The translations under genes and the position numbers were made by a program. Below, in pieces: positions 16,137 through 25,149 of a stretch of 42,778 bases of DNA. Origin of the DNA: Clostridia bacterium (GTDB taxonomy: Bacteria > Bacillota > Clostridia > Christensenellales > UBA1242); NCBI GenBank assembly GCA_900767835.1, contig CAAGAO010000011.1, forward strand, positions 1 through 42,778, in the 5' to 3' direction. The notes beneath the pieces are model-generated. The model had not been told where the DNA came from. It did not search any database and saw only the letters and a list, made by a program, of their open reading frames with translations. The first letter of the stretch is position 1. Every line of letters begins with the position of its first letter.

Positions 16137-16162
16137 GACAACGCGGGGGGGGGAGATATAAT
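16135..16162 (+). promoter_or_regulatory. Promoter with G9 tract in the spacer (surface protein 2)
   Basis: -35 TTGACA (16135-16140), 16-bp spacer with nine G (16145-16153), -10 TATAAT (16157-16162). Same geometry as at 3618, including ACGC before the G-run. Leader of about 95 nt. Confidence 0.85.
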
Positions 16163-16262
16163 TGTTTTATAGAGTAAAAATATGTAAATAATTTGATTTT
16201 GCGAATAAATGCAAAGTAAATACTTAAACTATTTTTATTTTAAATTAATAAAAGGAGAAAAT

Positions 16263-17606
16263 ATGAAAAAAAGAAAATTTAGTATATTACTAAATGTTGC
16301 TGTTTTATGCCTATGTGTTGCTGCCATAGCATTTGGCGTATATTCAGCAAAAAACGCAAGCCTAAATGTTACAGGCACAATAGGTTTTCAGGCTCATAAC
16401 TGTCAAGTAAAAGTTGAGGGTTATATTACTTATGCAATGAGAAGTGTTAATGATGAATGGCAAGAAGTTAAAAATTCAACAGGTGGCTCAGGAAGCACTG
16501 CATGGTCAGACACCTTTTCTACTGGTGATGCATATTTAAGTTCTTCAACTGTTCAAACATGGAATTTTGGTGATATATATTTTGATGATATGGCAAGTTA
16601 TCAAGAAGCACCAACCGCAATAATGATTACAATTAAAATATCAAACTATTCTGAATTCTCAGTTGGTGCTACTTTATCTGGAAATGCAACAGCAACTGGT
16701 TTTACTGTAAAAACAATTAATCTAGCAACTCAGTTGGGTGAAAAGAGTGATACAGATACACCTACTGGAACTATTTGCATTGTTGTTCATAGACCAACCA
16801 ATAATGTAAATTCGGTTAAGTTAACAATGCCTACAATAACAATTCAAAAAACAACTTTACAAAATATTGTTATTTCAGATACAAAACCAGATTCTGGTTG
16901 GTGGGCTAGTTCAGAAAGTGGCGTTAATGTATTGAAACAAGTGCCTGCATTAGCAACTGAAAATACAACTAAAACACTAACAGTACCTTCTTATTTTAAA
17001 GATTCTTCTGGTAATACAGTAAAAGTTACTAAGTTAGGATCTAATAATAGTGCAGGTCCACAAGCACTTACAAATTTTGAAAGTTATCAATACATTTATA
17101 TATGTGATGGTTATACTGGAACAACAGAAGGGAATTATGTTTTTAGAAATCAAGCAGGTGATAACACATATGGTGGACCTGCAACTTATAAAGATATAGC
17201 ATTACCAGGAACATTTGAAATAGTAAAATTAATGAATGGTAATGTCTTTGCTCCTAAAAGTTGTGAAAATTTATATGCAATGGAAGGTTGTAAATCATTT
17301 TCTGCTTCGCATTATAGTGGTAAAAGTGAAACTAATATAATACTTCCTAGTACTATTGAAAATGTTGTTGACGGAATGGGTTACGGGGCTAGTCCTTCAT
17401 ACTATTCCACAGAATTAGTATTTACAACTAACTTAAAATCAATCTCAAACAGTGCTTTTTGCTATAGTTTAGCATATCCAATAAAAATAATATATAAAGG
17501 AACTATGCAACAATGGACTGCATTAAATTTCAAGCCTGAAATGAATGCTAGCTATATTTACATTTACTGCAACGATGGTTTATTAACAATTAATCCTTCG
17601 CTATAA
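16263..17606 (+). CDS. Surface/exported protein 2: shared N-terminal segment, BspA-like leucine-rich C-terminus
   Basis: 447 residues from the ATG at 16263, chosen for its AAAGGAG site; the in-frame ATG at 16209 lacks one. The first 46 residues match surface protein 1 at about 38 positions, including the CLCVAAIAFGVYSAKNASLN stretch. A different beta-rich region (about 47-225) contains ISNYSEFSVGATL, which resembles surface protein 3. The C-terminal 220 residues look like BspA-type leucine-rich repeats (LPSTIENVV, LKSISNSAF, IIYKGTMQQW). Probably displayed on the cell surface and involved in binding; ligand unknown. Expression is predicted to depend on the G-tract length. Confidence 0.75.
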   Translation: MKKRKFSILLNVAVLCLCVAAIAFGVYSAKNASLNVTGTIGFQAHNCQVKVEGYITYAMRSVNDEWQEVKNSTGGSGSTAWSDTFSTGDAYLSSSTVQTWNFGDIYFDDMASYQEAPTAIMITIKISNYSEFSVGATLSGNATATGFTVKTINLATQLGEKSDTDTPTGTICIVVHRPTNNVNSVKLTMPTITIQKTTLQNIVISDTKPDSGWWASSESGVNVLKQVPALATENTTKTLTVPSYFKDSSGNTVKVTKLGSNNSAGPQALTNFESYQYIYICDGYTGTTEGNYVFRNQAGDNTYGGPATYKDIALPGTFEIVKLMNGNVFAPKSCENLYAMEGCKSFSASHYSGKSETNIILPSTIENVVDGMGYGASPSYYSTELVFTTNLKSISNSAFCYSLAYPIKIIYKGTMQQWTALNFKPEMNASYIYIYCNDGLLTINPSL

Positions 17607-17649
17607 TATTGTTAAATTGATTTGTTGTAATAAATCAATTTAAGCCATA
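17607..17649. other. Short spacer after surface protein 2
   Basis: AAATTGATTTGTTG / ATAAATCAATTT forms a weak hairpin without clear T-tail. Confidence 0.35.
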
Positions 17650-17817
17650 TTATCGGAAGTTTTGTCTGAATGCACCGAAGGTATATTCAAGCAAAACTGA
17701 TGTTCATTCAATCTGTGATGCCGTTATTTATAACGGATTTGCGTTAGCAAATTGATTTGTGAATGAAATGAACAAAGCAACATCACATAGATTATATTGT
17801 CGGAAGTTTTGTCTGAA
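17650..17817. repeat. Dispersed structured repeat, copy 2
   Basis: First hairpin GTTTTG..TGAAT / ATTCA..CAAAAC (17660-17698) with CCGAAGG tip. Then a multibranch element closed by AATCTGTGATG (17710-17720) and CATCACATAGATT (17781-17793). It encloses CCGTTAT/ATAACGG (17721-17736, 2-nt loop), ATTTGC/GCAAAT (GTTA loop) and TTTGT/ACAAA (11-nt loop). At 17797-17817 the first 20 or so bases of the repeat (TTGTCGGAAGTTTTGTCTGA) begin again and break off. Confidence 0.8.
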
Positions 17818-17862
17818 ATTGTGAATAATACCTTTAAAATTGTAATGTTATACATTCACAAT
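17818..17862. other. Hairpin after repeat copy 2
   Basis: ATTGTGAAT (17818-17826) pairs with ATTCACAAT (17854-17862). It replaces the rest of the interrupted second repeat start. Confidence 0.5.
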
Positions 17863-17881
17863 ATTTGTAAAAAATTCTTAT

Positions 17882-17952
17882 AAAAAAGCAAAATAATATT
17901 TTTGAATTAACTATAAAAGTTTAATTTCTTTAATATATTATTTTGCTTTTTT
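17882..17952. terminator. Bidirectional terminator between surface protein 2 and PFOR
   Basis: AAAAAAGCAAAATAATAT (17882-17899) and ATATTATTTTGCTTTTTT (17935-17952) are perfect 18-nt complements around a 35-nt AT-rich loop. T-runs lie at the exit on both strands, suiting the convergent genes. Confidence 0.7.
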
Positions 17953-18062
17953 TATGCAAAAATTAAGTATATAACTACTACTTTTTAAATATTTAAGATA
18001 TTTTAATATCTAAATTATTTTTATAAAATATTTAAAAATATTACTATAAATTTTGAAAATAA

Positions 18063-21000
18063 TTATTTATTATCTTCTTCTTGTAATTTTATCATATCGG
18101 TTAATAATTTTCTGCGTTCTATGGCATCTTGTTCACTTTCTTTGAAAAGTTCTTCCGCCATTTGTGGGTTAGTTTTGTATAGTGCTTTAAAGCGAGATTC
18201 ACCAAGTAAGAAATCTCTGTAACTTTCTCTTGGCTCAATAGAGTCAAGTGTTAAAGGTTTTTCGTTTTGTGGGTTAAATCTAAATAAGTTCCAATAACCA
18301 CAAGCAACAGCCTTTTTCATCTCTATGTTAGAGTTAGACATATCAAAACCATGGTTTACACAAGGGGCATAGGCAATAATAAGGCTTACACCATTATAAC
18401 TTTCTGCTTCTTTAAATGCTTTAATTGTTTGACTAATATCAGCACCAAGACTAACTTGTGCAACATAGGCAGTTTTGTAACTCATAGCCATTTGTGCAAG
18501 ATTTTTCTTTTTGGTATCTTTTCCGTGTGAAGCAAATTTTGCGGTTGCTGCTTTTTGAGTACTTTTTGATGCCTGCCCACCAGTGTTAGAGTATACTTCG
18601 CTGTCAAGGACAAGAATGTTTACATTGTGTTTAGATGCAAGCAAGTGGTCAAGTCCGCCATAACCAATGTCATATGCCCAACCATCACCGCCAATTATCC
18701 ATAAACTCTTTTTGGTGAAGTAATCTTTGTATAAAAGTATATTATTTATGCAAGTTATTTCTTTTTTAACATCATTATTTGATGAGTTGGTTAAAACCAC
18801 ATCTTTTTCTTTAATTAAAAGACTTATAAGAGTATTTGCTTCATAGTTGTTTAAAAGTAAATCATTATTTAACCATTTTTGTAAATATTCATTAATTTGT
18901 ATATTTATGCAATTTTGCAAATATTCTTCACAATATTTTTTTAGCATTTGTTTATTGTTTTCAATCGCCAAACTCATACCAAGTCCAAACTCTGCATTAT
19001 CTTCAAATAAAGAGTTTGCCCAAGCAGGGCCATAACCCGATGAATCTTTTGAGTATGGGCAAACAGGGGAGTTGCCACCATAAATAGATGAACAACCGGT
19101 TGCATTTGCAATAATCATATCTTTTCCAAACAAAGTGCTTGCAATTTTAATATAAGGAGTTTCGCCACAGCCGGCACACGCACCACTAAATTCAAAATAT
19201 GACTTTTCAAATTGTAAGCCTTTTGCAAGAGAAGTAGAGAAAGGTGATTTTACATAAGGCAAAGTTTTAAAATATTCATAATTTTTGCGTTCTTTGTTTA
19301 AAATCTCGTTTGCTTCAACCATAACTAACGCTTTATTTTTTGCAGGACAAACTTTTGCACAAACTCCGCAACCGGTGCAGTCTAGCGGACTTATTTGTAG
19401 TTTAAACTTTTTATCTTCAACTCCAAACGCATTAGCAAAGTCAAAATCAACCGGTGCATTTATTAAATTATCATTATTAATTAATTTGTTTTGAATTACA
19501 CTATGTGGACAAGATACTGCACACATACCACATTGAATGCAGTTTTCGCTATTCCAACAAGGCAAATGACTAGCAATGCCTCTTTTTAAAAATTTTGATG
19601 TGTCGGTAGGAACATATCCGCTTTCGTTAAAGGCAGACACTGGCAAATCGTTGCCACGCAAGTTTTCAATAGGTTTAATAAATTCATTATAATATTTATC
19701 ATCAGTACCTTTTTGTAAATATGATTTAATGGTTTCTGTTTCGTTATAATCACACAAAACAAGCGCATTTTCGGCTAAATCTATGGCTTTTAGGTTATTG
19801 TTTACAACATCATCACCCTTTTTACCATATGTTTTTTTAATGGCTTCTTGCATTTTACTTTTTGCGAGTTTATAAGGAATTATATTTGCAAGTTTAAAGA
19901 ATGCAGTTTGCATAACTATATTAATTTTATTTCCAAGTCCAACTTTTTCGGCTATTTTTTGTGCGTTAATTATATATAATTTTGCATCGGCAGTTTTTAA
20001 ATCTTTAACAAACTTTTCAGGTAAAAATTTTACAACTTCATCAGGTTCTAAAACAGTATTTAAAATTACAATTCCGTTTTTTCTTAAATTTTGAGTTAAA
20101 TCATATCTACCAACAAAACTAAAATTATGGATAGCAATTAAATCTGCATGTTCTAGTGAATAAGGACTCAAAATTTTGTCATCACTAATACGCAAATGGC
20201 TGGTTGTTAAACTTCCTGATTTTTTACTGTCATATTCAAAATAACCTTGAACATACTTGTCGGTGCATTCTCCAATAATTTTAATTGTATTTTTGTTTGC
20301 ACTAACAGTCCCATCTGAGCCCAAACCAAAAAATTTGAATTCTTTTTCATTGTTTTCAATTTTATAGTCATAATTTTTTAAAGATAGGTGAGTGACATCG
20401 TCATTAATGCCAACCGTAAAACTATTTAAAGGTTTATCGTTTTTTAAATTTTCAAAAACAGCATAAATATGGTTAGGTTTAAACTCTTTGCTTCCAAGTC
20501 CATATCTACCGCCAACAATGTCAATAGGTAAGTGATGTTTTTGTACTGCAAAAACAATATCTTCACATAATGGTTCGCAAGGCGCACCACTTTCTTTTGT
20601 TCTGTCTAAAACAGCAATTTTTTTAACAGTATTTGGTAATTTTTCAATTAGGGCATCATAATTAAAAGGTCTAAAAAGTCTAACACGCAACACGCCAACT
20701 TTTTCTCCTTTTGCAACCAAATCATTGACTGTTTGAATAGCGGTTTCAGAGCCACTGCCCATAATTACAATAACTCTTTCGGCATCACTTGCACCATAGT
20801 ACTCATAAGGTTCATAATGCCTACCTGTTATGCTTTCTAACTTTTTAAAAGCATCACAAACACAGTCAAATACTTTTGCGTATTTTTCGTTGCAAGCCTC
20901 TCGGTTTTGAAAGAAAATATCAGGATTTTGTGCTGTTCCTTGTTGTCTAGGGTGTAGTGGGTCTAAGGCACGCTTTTTAAACTCTTCCATTTTTTCATAT

Positions 21001-21581
21001 GGATATATTTTTCTTATATCATCATAAGAAATTTCTTCAATTTTTTGAATTTCGTGGCTAGTTCTAAAACCATCAAAAAAGTGTACAAAAGGCACAGATG
21101 AATTTAAGGTTGCAATATGTGCAACAAGTGCCATATCGTGGCATTCTTGAACATTGCTAGAAGCCAAAAAAGCGAATCCTGTGCTTCTTGTAGCCATTAT
21201 GTCACTGTGGTCACCAAAAATAGAAAGTGCGTGAGTTGCCAACGCTCTGGCAGAAATATGAAAAACGCAAGGCAATAGTTCGCCGGCAATTTTATACATA
21301 TTAGGTATCATTAATAAAAGCCCTTGACTTGCAGTAAATGTGGTAGATAGTGCACCGCAAGTTAAACTCCCATGCAAAGCACCAGCAGCACCCGCTTCAG
21401 ACTGCATTTCCTTAATTATCATTGTTTTGTCAAAAATATTTTTCTTGCCTTCATCTGCCCATTGACTGCATAATTCAGCCATAGTAGAAGAAGGTGTAAT
21501 TGGATATATGGAAGCAACTTCGCTTACGGCATAAGCAATTAATGCAGTTGCAGTGTTCCCATCAACAGTAATTTTATTCAT
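18063..21581 (-). CDS. nifJ: Pyruvate:ferredoxin (flavodoxin) oxidoreductase
   Basis: 1172 residues, full length for the single-chain enzyme. Oxidises pyruvate to acetyl-CoA and CO2, reducing ferredoxin; a key enzyme of anaerobic energy metabolism in the cytoplasm. The N-terminal domain begins with TALIAYAVSEVASIYPITPSS. Two [4Fe-4S] motifs, CIQCGMCAVSCPH (about 680) and CTGCGVCAKVCP (about 732), lie in the ferredoxin-like insert. Proximal-cluster cysteines lie in GACAGCGETPY (about 806) and YAPCVNHG (about 1070). The thiamine-diphosphate motif is GGDGWAYDIGYGGLDH (about 962). AAAGGTAAGG precedes the ATG. Monocistronic with a clear promoter and a leader of about 60 nt. Confidence 0.97.
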   Translation of the reverse strand: MNKITVDGNTATALIAYAVSEVASIYPITPSSTMAELCSQWADEGKKNIFDKTMIIKEMQSEAGAAGALHGSLTCGALSTTFTASQGLLLMIPNMYKIAGELLPCVFHISARALATHALSIFGDHSDIMATRSTGFAFLASSNVQECHDMALVAHIATLNSSVPFVHFFDGFRTSHEIQKIEEISYDDIRKIYPYEKMEEFKKRALDPLHPRQQGTAQNPDIFFQNREACNEKYAKVFDCVCDAFKKLESITGRHYEPYEYYGASDAERVIVIMGSGSETAIQTVNDLVAKGEKVGVLRVRLFRPFNYDALIEKLPNTVKKIAVLDRTKESGAPCEPLCEDIVFAVQKHHLPIDIVGGRYGLGSKEFKPNHIYAVFENLKNDKPLNSFTVGINDDVTHLSLKNYDYKIENNEKEFKFFGLGSDGTVSANKNTIKIIGECTDKYVQGYFEYDSKKSGSLTTSHLRISDDKILSPYSLEHADLIAIHNFSFVGRYDLTQNLRKNGIVILNTVLEPDEVVKFLPEKFVKDLKTADAKLYIINAQKIAEKVGLGNKINIVMQTAFFKLANIIPYKLAKSKMQEAIKKTYGKKGDDVVNNNLKAIDLAENALVLCDYNETETIKSYLQKGTDDKYYNEFIKPIENLRGNDLPVSAFNESGYVPTDTSKFLKRGIASHLPCWNSENCIQCGMCAVSCPHSVIQNKLINNDNLINAPVDFDFANAFGVEDKKFKLQISPLDCTGCGVCAKVCPAKNKALVMVEANEILNKERKNYEYFKTLPYVKSPFSTSLAKGLQFEKSYFEFSGACAGCGETPYIKIASTLFGKDMIIANATGCSSIYGGNSPVCPYSKDSSGYGPAWANSLFEDNAEFGLGMSLAIENNKQMLKKYCEEYLQNCINIQINEYLQKWLNNDLLLNNYEANTLISLLIKEKDVVLTNSSNNDVKKEITCINNILLYKDYFTKKSLWIIGGDGWAYDIGYGGLDHLLASKHNVNILVLDSEVYSNTGGQASKSTQKAATAKFASHGKDTKKKNLAQMAMSYKTAYVAQVSLGADISQTIKAFKEAESYNGVSLIIAYAPCVNHGFDMSNSNIEMKKAVACGYWNLFRFNPQNEKPLTLDSIEPRESYRDFLLGESRFKALYKTNPQMAEELFKESEQDAIERRKLLTDMIKLQEEDNK

Positions 21582-21647
21582 AACCTTACCTTTTAAAAAT
21601 AGTTTAGAAAAAATGTATAAAAAATTTTTACAATTATTTCACTAATT

Positions 21648-21676
21648 AGTATATAGAATTTGTAAATAATTAACAA
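21648..21676 (-). promoter_or_regulatory. Promoter of PFOR
   Basis: Minus strand: -35 TTGTTA (21671-21676), 17-bp spacer, -10 TATACT (21648-21653). Confidence 0.65.
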
Positions 21677-21801
21677 ATTTTTTTAATTAAAATATGTTAT
21701 TTTTTTAGCAAATACAAGTGAAAAACTAATTTTAATTCACATTTTAAAATAAATGATTAATTTTAGTTTTATTTTTTTTAATAAAAATGTATATTAATAG
21801 T

Positions 21802-22590
21802 ATGAAAAAAGAAAAAACAAAAAAAATAATAGTAATTACCGGTGCATCAAGTGGTATCGGAGAACAGTTAAAAACATTTTATAAACAAAATGGCGACATA
21901 GTTATAAATATGTCATTGCACGCAATAGAAGATGAAGAAAATTATAAAGTAGATGTATCAAACAAAGAACAAGTCGCTAATGTCTTTCAAAATATATTCA
22001 AAAAATTCGGGGGAATAGATATACTTATTAATTGTGCTGGTTATGGTGTTTTTGGTGCCATAGAATTAACCTCAGAGCAAAAGAGTAGACAAATTTTTGA
22101 TGTCAACTATTTTGGCACTTTGTGGTGTTGTCAGGAAGCCTTAAAGTATATGCAAAAGGGTTCAAGAATAGTTAACATTTCTTCCGCTTGTGCTTTATAT
22201 GCCTTGCCATTTAGAGCAATGTATTCAGCAAGCAAGTCTGCAGTTAATATGCTCTCATATGGTCTAAGAATGGAGCTTAAAAATTTTGGCATAGATGTAA
22301 CCTGTATTTGCCCAGGTGACATAAAGACAAATTTTAGTAAAAATCGTGATATAACACTAGATACTAATAATAAATATGGCGAAAAAATAAAGAACTCTTG
22401 CGAGCAAATAGCAAAAAGAGAACATTTAAGAATGGATAGAGAAAAAGCCGTTAAAAAGATATATAAAATATGCAACAAAAAACATACAAAACCAATGTAT
22501 ATTGTAAGTGGTAAATATAAAGTGCTTTATTTCTTTACTCGTTTTGTAAGTAAAAACGCAGTTTTAAATATGACAAATAAGTTGTTTTAA
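21802..22590 (+). CDS. Short-chain dehydrogenase/reductase
   Basis: 262 residues from the ATG at 21802, giving the usual start MKKEKTKKIIVITGASSGIG; an in-frame ATG at 21787 adds five residues. Rossmann NAD(P) motif TGASSGIG, NCAG (NNAG-type) motif, catalytic Ser in NISSACALY and YSASK (Tyr and Lys). The following CPGDIKTNF is typical of classical SDRs. Substrate unknown. A TATATT box ends 6 nt before this start, so the mRNA may be leaderless, but no good -35 box is seen. No neighbours in operon. Confidence 0.88.
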   Translation: MKKEKTKKIIVITGASSGIGEQLKTFYKQNGDIVINMSLHAIEDEENYKVDVSNKEQVANVFQNIFKKFGGIDILINCAGYGVFGAIELTSEQKSRQIFDVNYFGTLWCCQEALKYMQKGSRIVNISSACALYALPFRAMYSASKSAVNMLSYGLRMELKNFGIDVTCICPGDIKTNFSKNRDITLDTNNKYGEKIKNSCEQIAKREHLRMDREKAVKKIYKICNKKHTKPMYIVSGKYKVLYFFTRFVSKNAVLNMTNKLF

Positions 22591-22734
22591 GTGTTTTATT
22601 GAATAGTGATAAATAAAATAAAAGTCATTTTTACTTTTGTTAATAATGGATACTAAACATATTAGTTAAAAACTTACTTTTTCAAACTCTTTTTTGTCGT
22701 ATAATTTTTTTATCGACTTCAAATTATTTCGCTA

Positions 22735-22763
22735 TTGACAATAGTGGCATTATAAGTTAAAAT
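22735..22763 (+). promoter_or_regulatory. Promoter of the unknown 344-residue protein gene
   Basis: -35 TTGACA (22735-22740), 17-bp spacer, -10 TAAAAT (22758-22763). Confidence 0.75.
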
Positions 22764-22792
22764 GTTATCATAGAATATTAAGGGGAAACAAA

Positions 22793-23827
22793 ATGCCAAA
22801 AGGATACGAATTAACAAGTTTTTATGATACTCAAAGAGCCGTTCAACGCAAAGTGTACTCACGCGAAATTAAACAATTATCAGGTGTTATTAAAGAGTAT
22901 GGCTACTTAAATAATAACTTATATGGTTTAATTATTTCAGCCGTTAATAATGGTTTAGAAGATAACTTGGGTTATTTAACTCAATATATGCATGGCATAT
23001 CAAAATCTGATATAGGTGTAAATCAAAGTTCGCGTTTGCAAGATTTTATGAGTCCTCTAGAACTTAGAGCAAATGCGATGGCAATTAGAAAAGCGTGCTT
23101 AAAAATCTCTAAACTAGGAGCATATGCAACTGTAAATCAAATTAGACAAATAGCATATGATGCTGGTCAAAGTGTCGGCTTAGAGTTTCAAAGTTTAAAA
23201 ATTGCAAAAAGTGGTCAATTTGCAATGCAAATAAACTCACCAGTATTAAGCACAACTCCAATAATTAAAAAATATGATAAATCTTTACTAAACGGCACAG
23301 TTCCAAAAGGCGAGTCTATTAAATATACCGACCATAGAGAAACCGAAAGAGAAAGTTTAATAATAGCAAACAAGCAAATGTTTTCAAAAGTTAAAGATGA
23401 ACTTACAAGACTTGGAATGGTAGATAAAAGCAATCGCAAAACAGCATTTAAAATGCTTAATCTAGCATATTATTATGTTGCAGACCCACAAGCAAGCAGT
23501 ATGGAAATGGTCACACTTTTATTTGCTGAAGACCAATATAATAAAGATATGTTCCACCATACCGAACTTGGAATGAACTTGCAAAAATTAACAATGGCAT
23601 ATAGCACACTTAAAAATATGACTTATGCTTCAACAAACGACATATATACTCAAATGTATAAAGTTGGAACAAAGGCAAGAGAAGGAGTTATTGCTGGATA
23701 TAAAATGTTACCGGAAATGTTTACTGGTTTTTATGATATGTATGCAATATCCGAGAAACAAACAGTAGCAAAAAAACAACAACTAGAAGATGCAAGAAAG
23801 GCTAAAAAATCAAACTATAAAGAGTAG
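22793..23827 (+). CDS. Unknown 344-residue helical protein
   Basis: Basic, mostly helical by composition, with no signal peptide, membrane segment or recognised motif. The tail is very basic (KKQQLEDARKAKKSNYKE). AAGGGGA before the ATG and a near-consensus promoter indicate good expression. Single-gene unit. The next gene (24029) also encodes an unknown basic protein with a consensus promoter, but no clear sequence similarity between the two was seen. Confidence 0.6.
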   Translation: MPKGYELTSFYDTQRAVQRKVYSREIKQLSGVIKEYGYLNNNLYGLIISAVNNGLEDNLGYLTQYMHGISKSDIGVNQSSRLQDFMSPLELRANAMAIRKACLKISKLGAYATVNQIRQIAYDAGQSVGLEFQSLKIAKSGQFAMQINSPVLSTTPIIKKYDKSLLNGTVPKGESIKYTDHRETERESLIIANKQMFSKVKDELTRLGMVDKSNRKTAFKMLNLAYYYVADPQASSMEMVTLLFAEDQYNKDMFHHTELGMNLQKLTMAYSTLKNMTYASTNDIYTQMYKVGTKAREGVIAGYKMLPEMFTGFYDMYAISEKQTVAKKQQLEDARKAKKSNYKE

Positions 23828-23840
23828 AGTAAATTAAACA

Positions 23841-23877
23841 AAAGAAAGATTAAAAAGTTGAAAATCTTTCTTTTTTA
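23841..23877 (+). terminator. Terminator of the unknown 344-residue protein gene
   Basis: AAAGAAAGATT / AATCTTTCTTT with T-tail. Confidence 0.85.
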
Positions 23878-23974
23878 ATAATTAAAAAATGTATGTTGGA
23901 AATAGTGGTTTGGTTGTATTTTGAAAAATCAAGATGTTTTTATACATATTGACAATAATTACTAAATTACCATA

Positions 23975-24003
23975 TTGACAAAAAACAAGTATACAATTAT
24001 AAT
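23975..24003 (+). promoter_or_regulatory. Perfect-consensus promoter of the 200-residue protein gene
   Basis: -35 TTGACA (23975-23980), 17-bp spacer, -10 TATAAT (23998-24003): both boxes and the spacing are ideal. A further TTGACA lies at about 23949. Confidence 0.8.
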
Positions 24004-24028
24004 AATGTCATAATTTAGAGGTGTAAAA

Positions 24029-24631
24029 ATGAGAAGTGTTTTAAATGAAGAAATGGACATTGTTTGGGAAAATTACGAAAGAAAAATAAAAGAATTGGGC
24101 TTTAAAAATATGATGCTTATGCCACAAAAAGAACTTATGAAATATTTCACATTAAACTTTAAAAACTTATTTTATCAAGTAAAATATAGAAATCAGGACC
24201 TTGGTAAATCAAGAGCAGAAGTTAGATACAGTATTTTAAAACTTCGTAGACTTGTTGCATTATGGGTAAAAAGCAATGTTTGGGTTGTTGATGGCGGAAT
24301 TTCATATTCAGTAAATGACAGACGCAAAGAATTTCCTTTGTTCCGTTGCCAAAGACCAAATATTGTTCCAATGCCAAAAACTATAAAAAAAATGCAAGCA
24401 AAATGCTTACATCAATTCATTGAAGACTATAATGCAAACTATGTTAAAAACGTACAACAAGGTAAAAGTAAAACCACATATATAAGAAATTTGAGAGATT
24501 TACGCAATGTTTTAATGACTCACGCAAAAATGACCGAAATTGAAGCAAACCAAATAATAAAACTATATGGCTCGGTTGTTGCTAAAAAAGAAGTCAATGA
24601 TTTTTCAAATGAAGGTATTGATTTAAAATAA
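24029..24631 (+). CDS. Unknown basic 200-residue protein
   Basis: Rich in Lys and Arg, no signal peptide or membrane segment. Notable stretches: KSRAEVRYSILKLRRLVALWV, and a charged second half with TTYIRNLRDLRNVLMTHAKM. AGAGGTG precedes the ATG. The ideal promoter suggests a strongly expressed, perhaps nucleic-acid-binding protein, but no family is recognised. Confidence 0.6.
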   Translation: MRSVLNEEMDIVWENYERKIKELGFKNMMLMPQKELMKYFTLNFKNLFYQVKYRNQDLGKSRAEVRYSILKLRRLVALWVKSNVWVVDGGISYSVNDRRKEFPLFRCQRPNIVPMPKTIKKMQAKCLHQFIEDYNANYVKNVQQGKSKTTYIRNLRDLRNVLMTHAKMTEIEANQIIKLYGSVVAKKEVNDFSNEGIDLK

Positions 24632-24757
24632 ACAAAAACACACAAACTAACTATAGAATCTTGTGTAGTTTCTATACTCAAGTCAATGCTTATTTGATTT
24701 ATAACTATAGTTTTAAAGAAAGCACTATACTTTATTTGTGTTATTTCTATAATTCCT

Positions 24758-24804
24758 AAAAAAAATCTACAATAGAAATATTTTATCTATTGTAGATTTT
24801 TTTT
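24758..24804. terminator. Bidirectional terminator between the 200-residue gene and xre
   Basis: Perfect 19-nt arms (A8 plus TCTACAATAGA and its complement) around a 9-nt loop, T8 on both exits. The last codons and stop of the XRE gene lie within the right arm. Confidence 0.9.
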
Positions 24805-25101
24805 GACTAAATTAGTCATTTCTAAAATAAAGTCCTTTTGTTGTTCATTCAAACTATTAAAGTTGTTTATAAGCAATCTTGTTTTTTCATTGTTGATGTC
24901 GTTTTGTTCTTCAGCGAAAAATTGCGAGAGTGTAATGCCATATGCTTTACATAAATCGGTCAATGTTTGAATAGATGGCAAAGACTTTCTGCGATACATA
25001 TTTGCTAGCGTAGATTGGTTTACAGAAGATTGCTCCGATAACTCATAAAACGACCAGCCACGCTCATTTCTTAATTTATCAATTTTACCTAATATATCCA
25101 T
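24787..25101 (-). CDS. XRE-family HTH transcriptional regulator
   Basis: 104 residues: a Cro/C1-type helix-turn-helix at 5-60 (WSFYELSEQSSVNQSTLANMYRR..LPSIQTL) and a short helical C-terminus (about 65-104) that probably serves dimerisation. No sensor domain. Divergent from surface protein 3 across 110 bp. No ribosome binding site; an AATATA/TATATT -10 box lies 8 nt before the ATG. Two near-identical 18-bp sites in the shared region make it the likely repressor of itself and of surface protein 3. Confidence 0.9.
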   Translation of the reverse strand: MDILGKIDKLRNERGWSFYELSEQSSVNQSTLANMYRRKSLPSIQTLTDLCKAYGITLSQFFAEEQNDINNEKTRLLINNFNSLNEQQKDFILEMTNLVKKNLQ

Positions 25102-25113
25102 ATGTAATAAATA

Positions 25114-25131
25114 TACTTTAAAAATGTAATA
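25114..25131. promoter_or_regulatory. Operator candidate O1, in the xre promoter
   Basis: TACTTTAAAAATGTAATA. Lies between the xre -10 box (25110-25115, minus strand) and its weak -35 region. It differs from O2 at one base. Confidence 0.65.
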
Positions 25132-25149
25132 AAAACCAGTACAATTTGG

